Origin: Nitzschia sp. pyKryTriq1
Taxonomy: Eukaryota; Bacillariophyta; Bacillariophyceae; Bacillariales; Bacillariaceae
DNA length: 64,000 bases
Direction of reading: 5' to 3'
NCBI GenBank assembly: GCA_956465555.1
Contig: OY101126.1
Span: 1,096,501-1,160,500 of the forward strand
Below, piece by piece: positions 1-8,879 of this stretch (the first letter of the stretch is position 1; the number at the start of each line of letters is the position of its first letter). The translations under genes were made by a program, and so were the position numbers. A model generated the notes under the pieces. The model was not told the origin of the DNA. It saw nothing but the letters and a program-made list of their open reading frames with translations, and made no database searches.

Positions 1-1
1 G

Positions 2-1255
2 GGCACGGAGGTCATTCATGAACTTAATCCTTGGATGCTAGAAATGAACTCACTTCAGGTCGGATGGTTGCGGGTCCAGCCATTCGGCGGGAAAAGCAAG
101 GACAAGATCGGAGGCTGGGTGTCTGAAAACTACATTGACTTCGCAAGATTTCATTTCATTCTCATCTTCCATGCTGCGAACAAGATCCAATTCAAACGTC
201 AGAAGCTATTCGTGGCACCGGGAACTGATGCACTCTTGAGACTATTATACTTGCATCACTGTTGTGTTGGCCGGTTGCTGGCCAATACCGCAGACGCTCG
301 GACTCGTAAGTTACCATTGGAGTTGCACGAATATGTAAAAGCTTTCCTCTACCAGTTAGCTAGGGTAGAGAAGGGCACGCAACAGCTACGCAGAAAGCGA
401 AAGATGAAACGGCGGGAAGGGAAGACCCTCCCATGGGAGAACAAAGCCAATCCTCTCTCCATGCTGAACTGTTGTCATCAAATGAAATTATTCGGAAGCT
501 GTCGAGACATGACATGGGACGGCGACCGAGAACACTACGTACACTATCTCAAACCGGAGCTCGGCAATGTCCGAGCTCATAGCCAGACATACTTTCCTGG
601 AAAAGTGAATAGACTCCATCGGCAGTTTACATTAGAATCTCTTCTGGAGCGCGAGCGTGTCCGGGCGGCCATACCAGAGGATCCAATCCGCCACCGGATT
701 TACCGACATTTCCGTTGTTACGGTTCCAGGAGTCTCATTGGAGTCTTTGAAGATCACACAAGAGTTGTATCTGGGTTCGAGAATCCCGCTACCAAAGAGC
801 TTTATGTCTGTTTCCGGTACGATTCGAAAAAGCTATGTTCTCGTATTCAGTATGAGCATGGTACCGAGTTCCTTGACGGGACCATCCGACTCTTGAAAGT
901 ATCATTGGAGCCGGCCACTATGCCAATGGAAGAGTGTCTTGCCGGCATCGCTGAAGTCCGTGGTTTCGTCTTGCTCCACCTCTTGACAAGAGGAGGGGTC
1001 AAGGAATGCGCAAGGATCAATGAGGATTGGAAGCAACAGCCCGGTTACCCCATACCACCTTCATCCTGGTCTACCGCAGCAGACTCTTTCCAGGATCTAC
1101 TCGTAGAAGAAGATACCGGTAACAGCAACAACGATGATGAAGAAGGAGAAGAAGAAGAAGAAGAAGATGATGACGACGAGCAGTTCGAGTTGGCACTTGA
1201 CTCGACCACCTGGGATGGTGGGCTATTCGGTTATGGTGAAGACGAATGGAACTAG
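2..1255 (+). CDS. C-terminal part of a DNA-transposon-like protein (partial at window start)
   Basis: The frame is open from base 2, so the gene continues to the left of the window; the first ATG at 35 is probably internal. The middle holds a block reading MLNCCHQMKLFGSCRDMTWDG followed by a His/Arg-rich stretch. This resembles the C-terminal part of CACTA/Plavaka-type DDE transposases, where a 'K-H...YG/FGS...DGG/E' region follows the catalytic core. The last 60 residues are an acidic tail (Asp/Glu runs from about residue 350). No catalytic DDE triad can be seen in the part present. The neighbourhood is repeat-rich, which fits a mobile element. An alternative is an orphan diatom gene derived from such an element. 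The family assignment is inference from remembered motifs. Confidence 0.45.
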   Translation, partial: GTEVIHELNPWMLEMNSLQVGWLRVQPFGGKSKDKIGGWVSENYIDFARFHFILIFHAANKIQFKRQKLFVAPGTDALLRLLYLHHCCVGRLLANTADARTRKLPLELHEYVKAFLYQLARVEKGTQQLRRKRKMKRREGKTLPWENKANPLSMLNCCHQMKLFGSCRDMTWDGDREHYVHYLKPELGNVRAHSQTYFPGKVNRLHRQFTLESLLERERVRAAIPEDPIRHRIYRHFRCYGSRSLIGVFEDHTRVVSGFENPATKELYVCFRYDSKKLCSRIQYEHGTEFLDGTIRLLKVSLEPATMPMEECLAGIAEVRGFVLLHLLTRGGVKECARINEDWKQQPGYPIPPSSWSTAADSFQDLLVEEDTGNSNNDDEEGEEEEEEDDDDEQFELALDSTTWDGGLFGYGEDEWN

Positions 1256-1333
1256 TTATCAATTATGTAGAGACTCCATAGTGGATCTTCGCCATCGTTG
1301 ATTGTAGTTTGTTGTTGTTGTTGCCAGGAGCGC

Positions 1334-1413
1334 TGTAGACTTTAACACAATTCCCAACGTAGGGTAAATTTTGCAAAATTTACCCTACGTTGGGAATTGT
1401 GTTAAAGTCTACA
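1334..1413. repeat. Perfect 80 bp palindrome (two 40 bp arms, no spacer)
   Basis: The arms are exact reverse complements meeting at a GC centre between 1373 and 1374. The outer ends read TGTAGACTTTAACAC and its complement. It lies 80 bp downstream of the transposon-like gene. It could be two terminal inverted repeats fused head to head, or a foldback/MITE end. Pairing stops at 1333/1414. I saw no obvious target-site duplication. Confidence 0.9.
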
Positions 1414-2303
1414 TACGGGGATGACTACGTGAGACGAGTACGAGAGGCCTTCAGAATGTCCGAGTGTGCACGGCGCACACGATAATACCCAATCAATGGT
1501 ATCTCAATGGAATCTCACCATAGAAACAGTCAATAATTGAAAACATGAAACATTTAAATTGTAACGCATGTCAATAAGAAATGAAAATTGATCAATTTAA
1601 TATAAAATCGCCTCGAGAATTCACTGTGGGGAACGTGAACGAAAGAAGGAGAAATTCGAATACTCCGCGCCATATTTTTTGATGATGGATATTTAATGGA
1701 AGAGAAGGAAATAAAGGCTCGAAGGAAGGGGCAATAACAGGTTTCAAAGGCTCAGGCTTGTATAAATGGCTTGAGCCGAACTCCAATAAGTAGGTTGAGA
1801 ACGCTATTGAAGAAATCCTTAACGAAGCTCAAGGACAGGCTCAAGTGCGCCTTGCGATTGCACCATAACACTCCCATCCTTTGAACGACGTTTTAAACAA
1901 TTAGGGAAGGGCCGTATTCAAAAGAGGCCGGCGATCATGTGTGTACTTATGGCTCGGGATGGTAATTAAAGGAAGGAGAGTGTGACAACTTAACGGAATC
2001 CATGTGGGTAGTTATGGCTAAACTTTCAAACTATTCATCATCATCATACCATCAATCACATCGACCATCATTTTCAAAAGTGAGGACAACACTATTCACA
2101 AATCTACCATGCCTACCTTGATGACGACGCCTACACCACCAGCAGAAGATTCTGCTATCCACCATGACGTTGTTGTTCCAGTTCCTACTGCTGTTCCCAG
2201 TGATCTGGTGCCTATGTACGTTGTGCAAGCCTCAAAACAGGATCATATCAAGATGTTGAAGGAGACACATCTGAGGCGCAGAATCTCCAGGATGGCGGAT
2301 CTG
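1414..2303. other. Gene-free spacer
   Basis: AT-rich DNA with no supported gene. A 113-codon frame begins at 2109 and runs into the tandem repeats; it has no recognisable domain and its middle is simply translated repeat, so I do not call it a gene. Confidence 0.5.
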
Positions 2304-2349
2304 TTCTCCAGGGGATTCTCCAGGGGATTCTCCAGGGGATTCTCCATGG
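2304..2349. repeat. 12 bp tandem repeat (TTCTCCAGGGGA, 3.8 copies)
   Basis: Three exact 12 bp units start at 2304, 2316 and 2328, followed by a partial unit ending in TTCTCCATGG. As a multiple of three it keeps an open frame (RGFS repeats), which explains the open reading frame over it. Confidence 0.9.
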
Positions 2350-2407
2350 TCTCCTTAGAGATTCTCCTAGGAGAAAGGTCATACGTTCTTCCTTTACATC
2401 CAATTGC

Positions 2408-2498
2408 CGAATTCACCTGCCGAATTCACCTGCCGAACCCACCTGACTGAATTTGCGCAGAAAAATTCTCCAGACAAATTCTCCAGACAAATTCTTCC
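2408..2498. repeat. Two neighbouring 13 bp tandem repeats
   Basis: CGAATTCACCTGC is repeated at 2408 and 2421 with a degenerate third unit at 2434. ATTCTCCAGACAA is repeated at 2465 and 2478 with a partial third unit at 2491. The second unit shares the TTCTCCAG core of the 12 bp array upstream. Confidence 0.85.
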
Positions 2499-2512
2499 TA
2501 AGAATTTGACGT

Positions 2513-2746
2513 GGCTTTCTCCAGACCCAATCTCCCCATTTGCTTTACATCGAGCATACATCTAAGACAACATTGGCCGATAGTACCCATCCAAACCGCT
2601 ACTTATTATTATTATCACATTAGACTTGGGGCTTTCTCCAGACCCAATCACCCCATTTGCTTTACATCGAGCATACATCTAAGACAACATTGGCAGATAA
2701 TACCCATCCAAACCGCTACTTATTATTATTATCACATTAGACTTGG
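2513..2746. repeat. 117 bp tandem duplication (2 copies)
   Basis: Unit 1 is 2513-2629 and unit 2 is 2630-2746. The units differ at only a few bases. Both begin GGCTTTCTCCAGACC and carry a TTATTATTATTATC run near the end. The TTCTCCAG core links this duplication to the shorter arrays just upstream. Confidence 0.9.
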
Positions 2747-2855
2747 ACCATTTCCAAGGTAATTTTCCTCCCAGCTAACACGCACAATAAACTTTGACAC
2801 AATTTCTCCATAGTAATCAAGTGATAGTAAAATTGATCCACATTGGATGATCTAT

Positions 2856-3179
2856 CTAAATAGCAATTAAATCTAGTGCATTTTCTGCCACAGGCATCTC
2901 GCCATTATCTTGGCCACCTCCATCCGGCCCCATTTCCTTTGCCCAAGTTTCCAGCAGTTTTTTCTCCAACTCCTCACCCGTTATTTTACTGCGGCGCTGT
3001 TCCAAAATCAGCTTGGCCAACTTGTTATACTCTTCTATCCCACTCTTGGTCCAGCCACTGTACCTCTTCGCACCTCTTGCGTTGGATGTATATACGAATG
3101 CCTCGGTGTTTTCCGTCAGTCCCTGTAGCAAGTCGTCAAGTAGCGGCTCATCCGCGCACCCTCTTTTCAGCTTGTGGAA
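2856..3179 (-). pseudogene. Fragment of a transposon-associated diatom protein
   Basis: A minus-strand frame is open for about 107 codons and lacks an ATG at its head. It carries RGAKRYSGWTKSGIEEYNKL followed by a charged helix (LILEQRRSKITGEELEKKLL). This 'RYSGWT..GI..YN.L' block resembles one that recurs in proteins of diatom mobile elements. The fragment begins right after a stop on the minus strand and lacks any upstream domain, so it looks like the preserved C-terminal end of a lost gene. Its identity rests on remembered pattern only; it could be a free-standing small gene with a non-ATG start or an upstream exon. Confidence 0.35.
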
Positions 3180-3481
3180 CTATGTATGCAGACGAACTAT
3201 CAGCTAATATCGACACTACGCAACGCGGGGCTGAGGAAGTGGTCCCACTAGTCAAAGTGTAAGCTGACAACGTACAGACTACGGAGATTTCAACATGTAG
3301 CGGCCAGCGGATAAATAAATTTTTAGGAGCAATAAAATCACCCACAACCAACAACCAACAACTCCCCAGCCGCATTTTATAAATATTATGATGATATGGA
3401 ATGGTAAAGAGAGAACAAGAGGGCAATACATATACTGTACCGGTACAGTGTTGATTTCCTCTGAAGTTTCTCCAAGACACC
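3180..3481. promoter_or_regulatory. Upstream region of the PC-esterase gene with a GTACCGGTAC palindrome
   Basis: A 16 bp perfect palindrome, ACTGTACCGGTACAGT, lies at 3434-3449, 33 bp before the start codon at 3482. The same core recurs in many spacers of this window. A role as a regulatory site is inference. Confidence 0.35.
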
Positions 3482-4915
3482 ATGGTGCATCATTGTCCTG
3501 GCCATCGGAGGCGGACCGCCATTCGTGTTCTCATTCTTCTTGTCATTTTCCGTTTCGCGTTCCTGGTGATGATGAGTGGAACTCCAAGTGCACCTGCCGA
3601 CGTCGGTGTATTTTCTTTGGTGAAACAACGACGAGAGGAAGACAAGCAGCAGCAGCAAGGACTTGTTAACAGTGGTTCCGGTGACACAGCAGCTGTGAAG
3701 AAGACGATGGTTGTGGAACCTGTCCACTGGGTGAGAGACGAGGAATGGTTCCAGAAACAAGCATCCAATGGATGTTGCCCGTACACCAAATTTTTCTATG
3801 AATCTCGGTATGCCAACGTGGATTATCGATGTTGTGGTAAACGGTGGTGGTACCCATCCAGCAGTGGCACAACAACAACAACAACAACAACTGCGGCGAC
3901 GATGGCAATGATTGATCCATTGAGACCACTAGGTGGCTTGGACTTCGGTGATTTTTTCCATTGGATGTCTCAACAAGAACAAAACGAAAACGATCTCCGC
4001 CTGGCAACAACAGCAGCAACAGCAACCGCTCCTAATACGGATCATACAATATCGGTACTGATGCAAGGAGATTCACTTGCCGAACAACACTTTCTTAGCC
4101 TCTTATGTTTGGCTTGGTCATCGTCATCGGCACAAGTTGTGATGGATAATGTAGATCCTACAAGATGGAGAACTAATGAAGCAAAGTACGTGACGCACAT
4201 TGTTGCGGCACCACAACCACATCAAAAGAATGGAAAATTCAACAACGACGACATGTCTTTCAATATGACAATAACCTTTGTTCGTTGGGACAGACCAACC
4301 TTGGCAGATCCAAACATAACTGGAAATTTGGAGAATTTTGATGTGCTACTATTGGGCGGATGGCATCATGGTGGGACGGAAAATCTAGATGCCTTTTTAG
4401 ATCAAATCCAAAAACAACGAACCAAAGCAAGTAGCACAACGGGTATACAGGAAAAGAAGAAGAGAAAAAAGGCAACCATTGTCGTTGAAGCATTGCCCAG
4501 TCATTTTCCTGGTGGACGTTATGATGGTGATCAAAAGTATCCTCCCGTCAACGTAACCGGTTACGAAAATCACTCGCTATCAGAGGAACAAACGCAGTAC
4601 CTACCTGTCTGTGATACTTCCAGCCTGAAAGGTGAACCCGATATCAATGGACAGTTGCGACGATGGATGGCTCGAAACCAGCAACAAAATCAAGGTTCAA
4701 ATAATCATAGTACTTATGACAACAATATCATGAGTCTATTGCCCATCGAACACCTATTCCATCATAGGGGAAATGCACACATTGGAAGCATCCCGGCCGG
4801 TACTATTGGGCCAAAAGGTCGAGATTGTTTACATTATTGCGCGGCTCCTGGGGTACTCGATTCATTTGCCAAACAGACACTGGGTCATATGGCTAGTTCT
4901 TTGTGGCTGGAATAG
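3482..4915 (+). CDS. Type II membrane PC-esterase / TBL-like O-acyltransferase
   Basis: The 477-residue protein has a short basic head, one membrane segment at residues 13-32 and a luminal/extracellular catalytic part. MQGDSLAEQHF (Gly-Asp-Ser at 196-198) is the block-I GDS motif of the SGNH/PC-esterase fold. RDCLHYCAAPGVLDSF (Asp448, His451) near the C-terminus matches the DxxH-W-C-xPG-x-D motif of plant TBL proteins and fungal/animal PC-esterases, in which Ser, Asp and His form the triad. Family members attach or remove acyl groups on polysaccharides in the Golgi or at the surface. A Thr/Ala-rich linker (128-140) and Gln-rich stretches are diatom-type low complexity. There is no intron. The start sits in ccATGg context and directly precedes the anchor. 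Substrate unknown. Confidence 0.72.
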   Translation: MVHHCPGHRRRTAIRVLILLVIFRFAFLVMMSGTPSAPADVGVFSLVKQRREEDKQQQQGLVNSGSGDTAAVKKTMVVEPVHWVRDEEWFQKQASNGCCPYTKFFYESRYANVDYRCCGKRWWYPSSSGTTTTTTTTAATMAMIDPLRPLGGLDFGDFFHWMSQQEQNENDLRLATTAATATAPNTDHTISVLMQGDSLAEQHFLSLLCLAWSSSSAQVVMDNVDPTRWRTNEAKYVTHIVAAPQPHQKNGKFNNDDMSFNMTITFVRWDRPTLADPNITGNLENFDVLLLGGWHHGGTENLDAFLDQIQKQRTKASSTTGIQEKKKRKKATIVVEALPSHFPGGRYDGDQKYPPVNVTGYENHSLSEEQTQYLPVCDTSSLKGEPDINGQLRRWMARNQQQNQGSNNHSTYDNNIMSLLPIEHLFHHRGNAHIGSIPAGTIGPKGRDCLHYCAAPGVLDSFAKQTLGHMASSLWLE

Positions 4916-5568
4916 TCTTAACAAAACTGGAACACCAATAATACATAATTTGTTTGACTAAATAACTTTCGTAGTAGTCTATGTAACGGTAGAAGAAATC
5001 TTTTACTTTGCCGTGCTACTGGCTATACTATCAAGATAGTCGTCGTGTTGGCGGATTGTTGTGTTGGGTTAGGCACAGGAGGTAGTCTACTGCTTGGCTG
5101 TCCATTCATCATCGAGGACTACTAGCTAGTAGAAAAAATAAGGGCCTGTACAGCTGCTGCCACAGCGCCCAAACCTACCGGTGCAGTATTTTAGTAGCTC
5201 GGACGATATCAGAAGGCCACTTGTACCGTACCAGGTGCGTAAAGTCCCAGCAGTACATTACCCCGGAAATACAACCGAAGTAGTACTTCCTGGTAACATG
5301 CCCACGCGGTCTACGTGCGCGCACCATGCCGGAGGCATCCACTACACTACCGGTACGTTATCCATCCCAACCGTCATGCATGCTCCAGCGCACCTTCGGT
5401 GCCACTTGTACAAAATACAGACACAGCAACATAAGGAAAAACCACAAGAGCAAGCTAGCTAGAGTAGAACAGCAAGGTGTTCTCTCGAAAGACACCCGCA
5501 ATTGCACAAGTACTGTTACTGTATGTGTTCCCCGCCCCTCCTTCCTGAATACCATCATTGTCAGCACT
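4916..5568. other. Spacer with promoter-type GTACC motifs
   Basis: Gene-free between the PC-esterase and the first secreted paralog. It contains a diverged LTR-like stretch (entered separately), palindromic CTACTAGCTAGTAG near 5120 and several ACCGGTAC/GTACCAGGTAC motifs (5178-5350). An open frame runs through 5326-5568 but is upstream extension of the next gene rather than coding, because the signal peptide begins at 5569. Confidence 0.5.
5018..5115. mobile_element. Old, diverged relative of the LTR found at 24862 and 26361
   Basis: The stretch GGCGGATTGTTGTGTTGGGTT, followed by GGCACAG after one differing base, is shared with the LTRs further along. Flanking similarity on both sides (ACTGGC, ACTATC, GTCGTCG, TACTGCT, GTCCATTCATC) extends over about 95 bp with small gaps. 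It looks like a solo or truncated LTR fossil, much older than the intact pair. No coding remains are attached. Confidence 0.5.
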
Positions 5569-6582
5569 ATGAAGTTTACAAGTACTACGTATACCCTTTT
5601 CCTCGCTTCGTATCGTTTATCAGCGGCCTTCGACGGAGGCGCCGGCGGCAAGAATTTTGCTGCTCAGCCCCCCATGGGTAGCAGTGGGGGTTGGAGCCAG
5701 AACACAAACACAGCGGCTCGTGGCGGTGCCGGCAGCAGAGGCCACGGTATGGTACAAGATAAGTACAACAACAAGCCTACCGAAAAGTCTCAAATGTTCC
5801 AGCAGCAGCATTCTATGGTGATGACAGAAGCTACGACGAATTGTATTCATGAAACGGGCATGCTCTTGAAAAACACAGAAGTCCAACATGCGGTAGCGCA
5901 ACTCTCGGAAGAATCCCTGAACATGGACCTGACAGGCAATGCTTGTGTGGCCACTGAAGCGGGGGGTCACACTTGTACTCTTGATTTCTCCGATGATACT
6001 CTATTGCAAGATGTATGTAATGCTGCGAATGGTACCTACACCGAGGCGGACCACACAGTGATTTGTACCTCCGGTTTGGCACCCATGTACCACGATCGAA
6101 CTGGTGTCAAACAAAAGCAACAACACGCGAATACTCGTCCCGAAATGCCAGAAGGGCAGCAAAAATCTGCAGTCAGTATTATTTTCAATTTGAAGGCTCT
6201 TCCCGATTGTCTCGGCCACTCGTGCACTAATACTGATGCCGATACCAGTCTCATCACCACCAAGTCGTCTCATCGCCTCGAAGGGGCCCTACGATCGCGA
6301 ATGGCCACACCCACCGGACTGCCCTTTACTCACGAACAACAGGGTCGCTGGACTTGTAATTTGGACTTGGAAGGTACCGAAACACATTTGGGATCGATGA
6401 TGCATGAATCGTTCTTGGATGCCAAGAAAGAAGAGGAAACCTTGTCGGAGGTAGAGAAAAAGGAAGAACTCACGGAACAACTGAACCAAGTGAAAGAACA
6501 GCAGGAAAGTAATTCGTCGGCATTTACTGCCGCGGGAGTTGCATTGGCGGCAGCCAATGTGTTCTTGTTGCTAGTTCTATAA
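5569..6582 (+). CDS. Secreted, probably GPI-anchored protein, paralog A
   Basis: The 337-residue protein starts at MKFTSTTYTLFLASYRLSAA, a signal peptide; this ATG was preferred over an upstream in-frame ATG because of it. It ends in a small-residue/hydrophobic tail (AAGVALAAANVFLLLVL) typical of a GPI-attachment signal. The middle has a cysteine-containing module (C...C.LDF....VC....GTY....H.V.C) followed by an IIFNLKALPDC...C segment. The same two segments occur in the same order in the convergent gene at 7333-8229, so the two are diverged paralogs. Gly/Asn/Gln-rich sequence follows the signal peptide, and a coiled charged stretch (KKEEETLSEVEKKEEL) precedes the tail. I do not recognise a named domain. 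A role at the cell surface is inferred from the two signals only. Confidence 0.75.
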   Translation: MKFTSTTYTLFLASYRLSAAFDGGAGGKNFAAQPPMGSSGGWSQNTNTAARGGAGSRGHGMVQDKYNNKPTEKSQMFQQQHSMVMTEATTNCIHETGMLLKNTEVQHAVAQLSEESLNMDLTGNACVATEAGGHTCTLDFSDDTLLQDVCNAANGTYTEADHTVICTSGLAPMYHDRTGVKQKQQHANTRPEMPEGQQKSAVSIIFNLKALPDCLGHSCTNTDADTSLITTKSSHRLEGALRSRMATPTGLPFTHEQQGRWTCNLDLEGTETHLGSMMHESFLDAKKEEETLSEVEKKEELTEQLNQVKEQQESNSSAFTAAGVALAAANVFLLLVL

Positions 6583-7332
6583 TAATCGCCATGCATTTTA
6601 TGCAATCCGTAATTGATTGAAATTGTACATATCGAGCACACTTGAATGTACGAACTACCGTACAATACGAAACAGCTGGATGAACAACTCATGGGATGCT
6701 CTGGGCTTGCTATGCCACACATGGTAGTCTATTGCAGCCCATACAAATACCTTTCCTGTGCAGCTCATGTACATGTCCCAATCGGGAGGAAAGAATCATC
6801 AAAGAATGGAATCTAGCTGCAAAACTAGGATTCATGGAGAAGACCATTTTTTCTTTCAGTATCTGAACGTAGTCAAGACGCTAGCTACTGTAGAGCTACT
6901 CCACATCGGCTTCTACTACGCTCAGATACTGAAAGCAGGTCCTGCTGTACGAGTAGTCTTGTCGGATTGTACAGTAAACCTACCCCACTTGAAAACACAC
7001 ACATAAATAACATGCCAACTTTTATCAAAACATGCATTATTGTTATTCCCGTCAAGTATTAGTTCTGTATATCCTACAATACAGTAGTCTACTTGCGCCC
7101 TGCTTCCAGTTGCGTAACAATGAAAAAATGTTATTCCAATTCCAGTACCTCCCACGGCTGGTTTTCGTTGCCGATTCATCGTATCTAGACCGCCATGCAC
7201 CCGCCCATGGCACCATATGCTGTCAGCACGCGTAGTGTACTCGTATTGCAAAGACTCCAAATGCTTTGCCGCACCATACAACACGCATCATTCCTTCCAT
7301 CGCCCATCGCCCCCTTGTCACTACATTATTAT
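6583..7332. other. Convergent 3' intergenic region
   Basis: Lies between the 3' ends of the two secreted paralogs and holds the 3' UTRs plus a hairpin at 6853-6935. Short open frames here show no recognisable protein. Confidence 0.5.
6853..6935. repeat. 20 bp inverted repeat with 43 nt loop
   Basis: The arms 6853-6872 and 6916-6935 pair at 19 of 20 positions (CTTTCAGTATCTGA against its complement at the ends). It sits midway between two convergent 3' ends. It could be a small foldback element or a structured 3' UTR. Confidence 0.75.
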
Positions 7333-8229
7333 TTACAGCATCAAAGCCAAGACAAACGGAGCGAGGGCAGCTACCACAAATGTAGCCGAATGGATGACGA
7401 CGACTCCTGCTGCCATGCTGGCCGCCTTTTGTTGTTGGACATCATACTCAACGAAAATGGCGTTCGAACATCCCATGACCAGTTCTCCAGTGCAAAAGAC
7501 ATCCGAGGCACCCGCCGTGTCGAAATTCTCACATTCCATGAGCTTCCCATCGCAAAAGGTGTAACAGTCGCAATCTTGACCTTCCAAACTCCCAGACAAG
7601 GGACCGCACTTTTCGGCCGTGTCGTTGACCCGGTTGGGACAAGTCCCTGTTCTAGTAGCAGCGGGCTCCGTTTCGTCTCCTTCAATCGTATAATCGGAAT
7701 CACAGACCCAGGCCGTATCCCGCTCGACGTCGAGTTCAAAGTCATCCACTTCATCCGCGATCCATCGTTCCAAATCGTCATCTTCACATTTGTTCGAGAA
7801 GCAAGTGGGATAGTTGGTGAAGCGATAAATGACACTTCCAGTAATAGTAGGATCGTCCGGGGCCTCGCAAGACACTTGATGAGAATTCTCATCGTACACT
7901 CCCCCGTTGCTTTCGCAGACAGTCTTGTAGTTGGTCTGGATTCCGGCGTAATCCAAGGAGCAAATCACATCTTCGCCCTTGGCTACACAGGAATCTTCCG
8001 CTTGTAACTTGACGACTGCACTCTGGCGCAAATTCACCATACTGTTGTACACGTCCGGGATGAGCATGAGCTGGTTCGTGTCCTGGCCGCACGCCAGAAC
8101 GGAATCCAACGCGGTCGAGTCCCCGGGCTTTTCATCCACGCCGGGGAGATCGAGCTGTGCATTCACAGTGACATTCACATTCACCAAGGCCCACAGAGAG
8201 AGGAGAGATGTTGTTTTCAAAAATGTCAT
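7333..8229 (-). CDS. Secreted, probably GPI-anchored protein, paralog B
   Basis: The 298-residue protein has a signal peptide (MTFLKTTSLLSLWALVNVNV then NAQ) and a C-terminal hydrophobic tail (ATFVVAALAPFVLALML) preceded by small residues, as in GPI-anchored proteins. It is Cys-rich. The module DSCVAKGEDVICSLDY...VCESNGGVYDENSHQVSC and the following SVIYRFTNYPTCFSNKC match the corresponding parts of the protein at 5569-6582, with conserved Cys spacing. Paralog B adds a second Cys-rich part (residues about 175-250, with CDCYTFC) that paralog A lacks. The pair is arranged tail to tail. No named domain recognised; function unknown. Confidence 0.78.
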   Translation of the reverse strand: MTFLKTTSLLSLWALVNVNVTVNAQLDLPGVDEKPGDSTALDSVLACGQDTNQLMLIPDVYNSMVNLRQSAVVKLQAEDSCVAKGEDVICSLDYAGIQTNYKTVCESNGGVYDENSHQVSCEAPDDPTITGSVIYRFTNYPTCFSNKCEDDDLERWIADEVDDFELDVERDTAWVCDSDYTIEGDETEPAATRTGTCPNRVNDTAEKCGPLSGSLEGQDCDCYTFCDGKLMECENFDTAGASDVFCTGELVMGCSNAIFVEYDVQQQKAASMAAGVVVIHSATFVVAALAPFVLALML

Positions 8230-8879
8230 AATGTAGATCTTGTTCTACTAGCTGTTAATATGATGATGCTGTAAGTAGGTCGTTACTCGTACCGTCCTGG
8301 TTTATTAAAGTCAGAAGATGAAAGAAGAAAGGAGGGTGCGTTCGCTCGCTCGGGAGAAGCAAAACACGAGACGACGAGAAATGACGCCATCGCGCCGTGC
8401 GTGCAGAGCTGAGAACAACAACACTACAGTACACCAGGTACCGTACCAGGTACGGTGCCAAGTCTACCTGCTACCACAGTTCCGGTACGTTCATAACAGG
8501 TACAGCGTGGGCCCGCAGACAGTACCAGTACCGGTATGCATACCAGGGTACCTGGTACCGCGGATGCCCACAGAAGAAACGGCGCGGCAGGCGCGTGGAT
8601 ACCTTTTCAGTACCAAGCAAACGTACACAATCATCGTACGTACATGGGAAGATCCTGAAGAAGAATCTTTCTGAACCACAGAACACGCTCGATCGATCCG
8701 CATCCAACCCCTTTTCTTTTTTTCTTCTCCTCCTCGCTGCTTGACCATCATAATATCATACCATCATGTCGATCCTCTTATGATAGCAGTACCGGTACTG
8801 TAGTAGAACCATTATCCTCTCGTACTCGTACTGTACATACAGCGACTCTCAATCGGAACAATACTCTATTACTAATACA
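8230..8879. promoter_or_regulatory. Divergent promoter region rich in GTACC palindromes
   Basis: This 650 bp stretch separates the divergent genes for secreted paralog B and the DUF547 protein. It carries a cluster of palindromic motifs: GGTACCGTACCAGGTACGG around 8438-8456, several ACCAGTACCGGTA/CCAGGGTACCTGG forms at 8522-8565, and CAGTACCGGTACTG at 8787-8800, 80 bp before the DUF547 start. The function of the motif is unproven. Confidence 0.45.

Noticed and set aside
2109-2450. 113-codon frame with RGFS repeats
   Set aside because: The repeat part is a 12 bp DNA tandem array that stays open by arithmetic; the rest has no recognisable features.
2785-2810. ACTTTGACACAATTTC resembling an arm of the 80 bp palindrome
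   Set aside because: Only about 14 loosely matching bases, not enough to define a second end of an element.
7195-8007. 270-codon open frame on the plus strand
   Set aside because: It is the reverse shadow of the secreted paralog B gene, whose signal peptide, Cys pattern and GPI tail mark the minus strand as coding.
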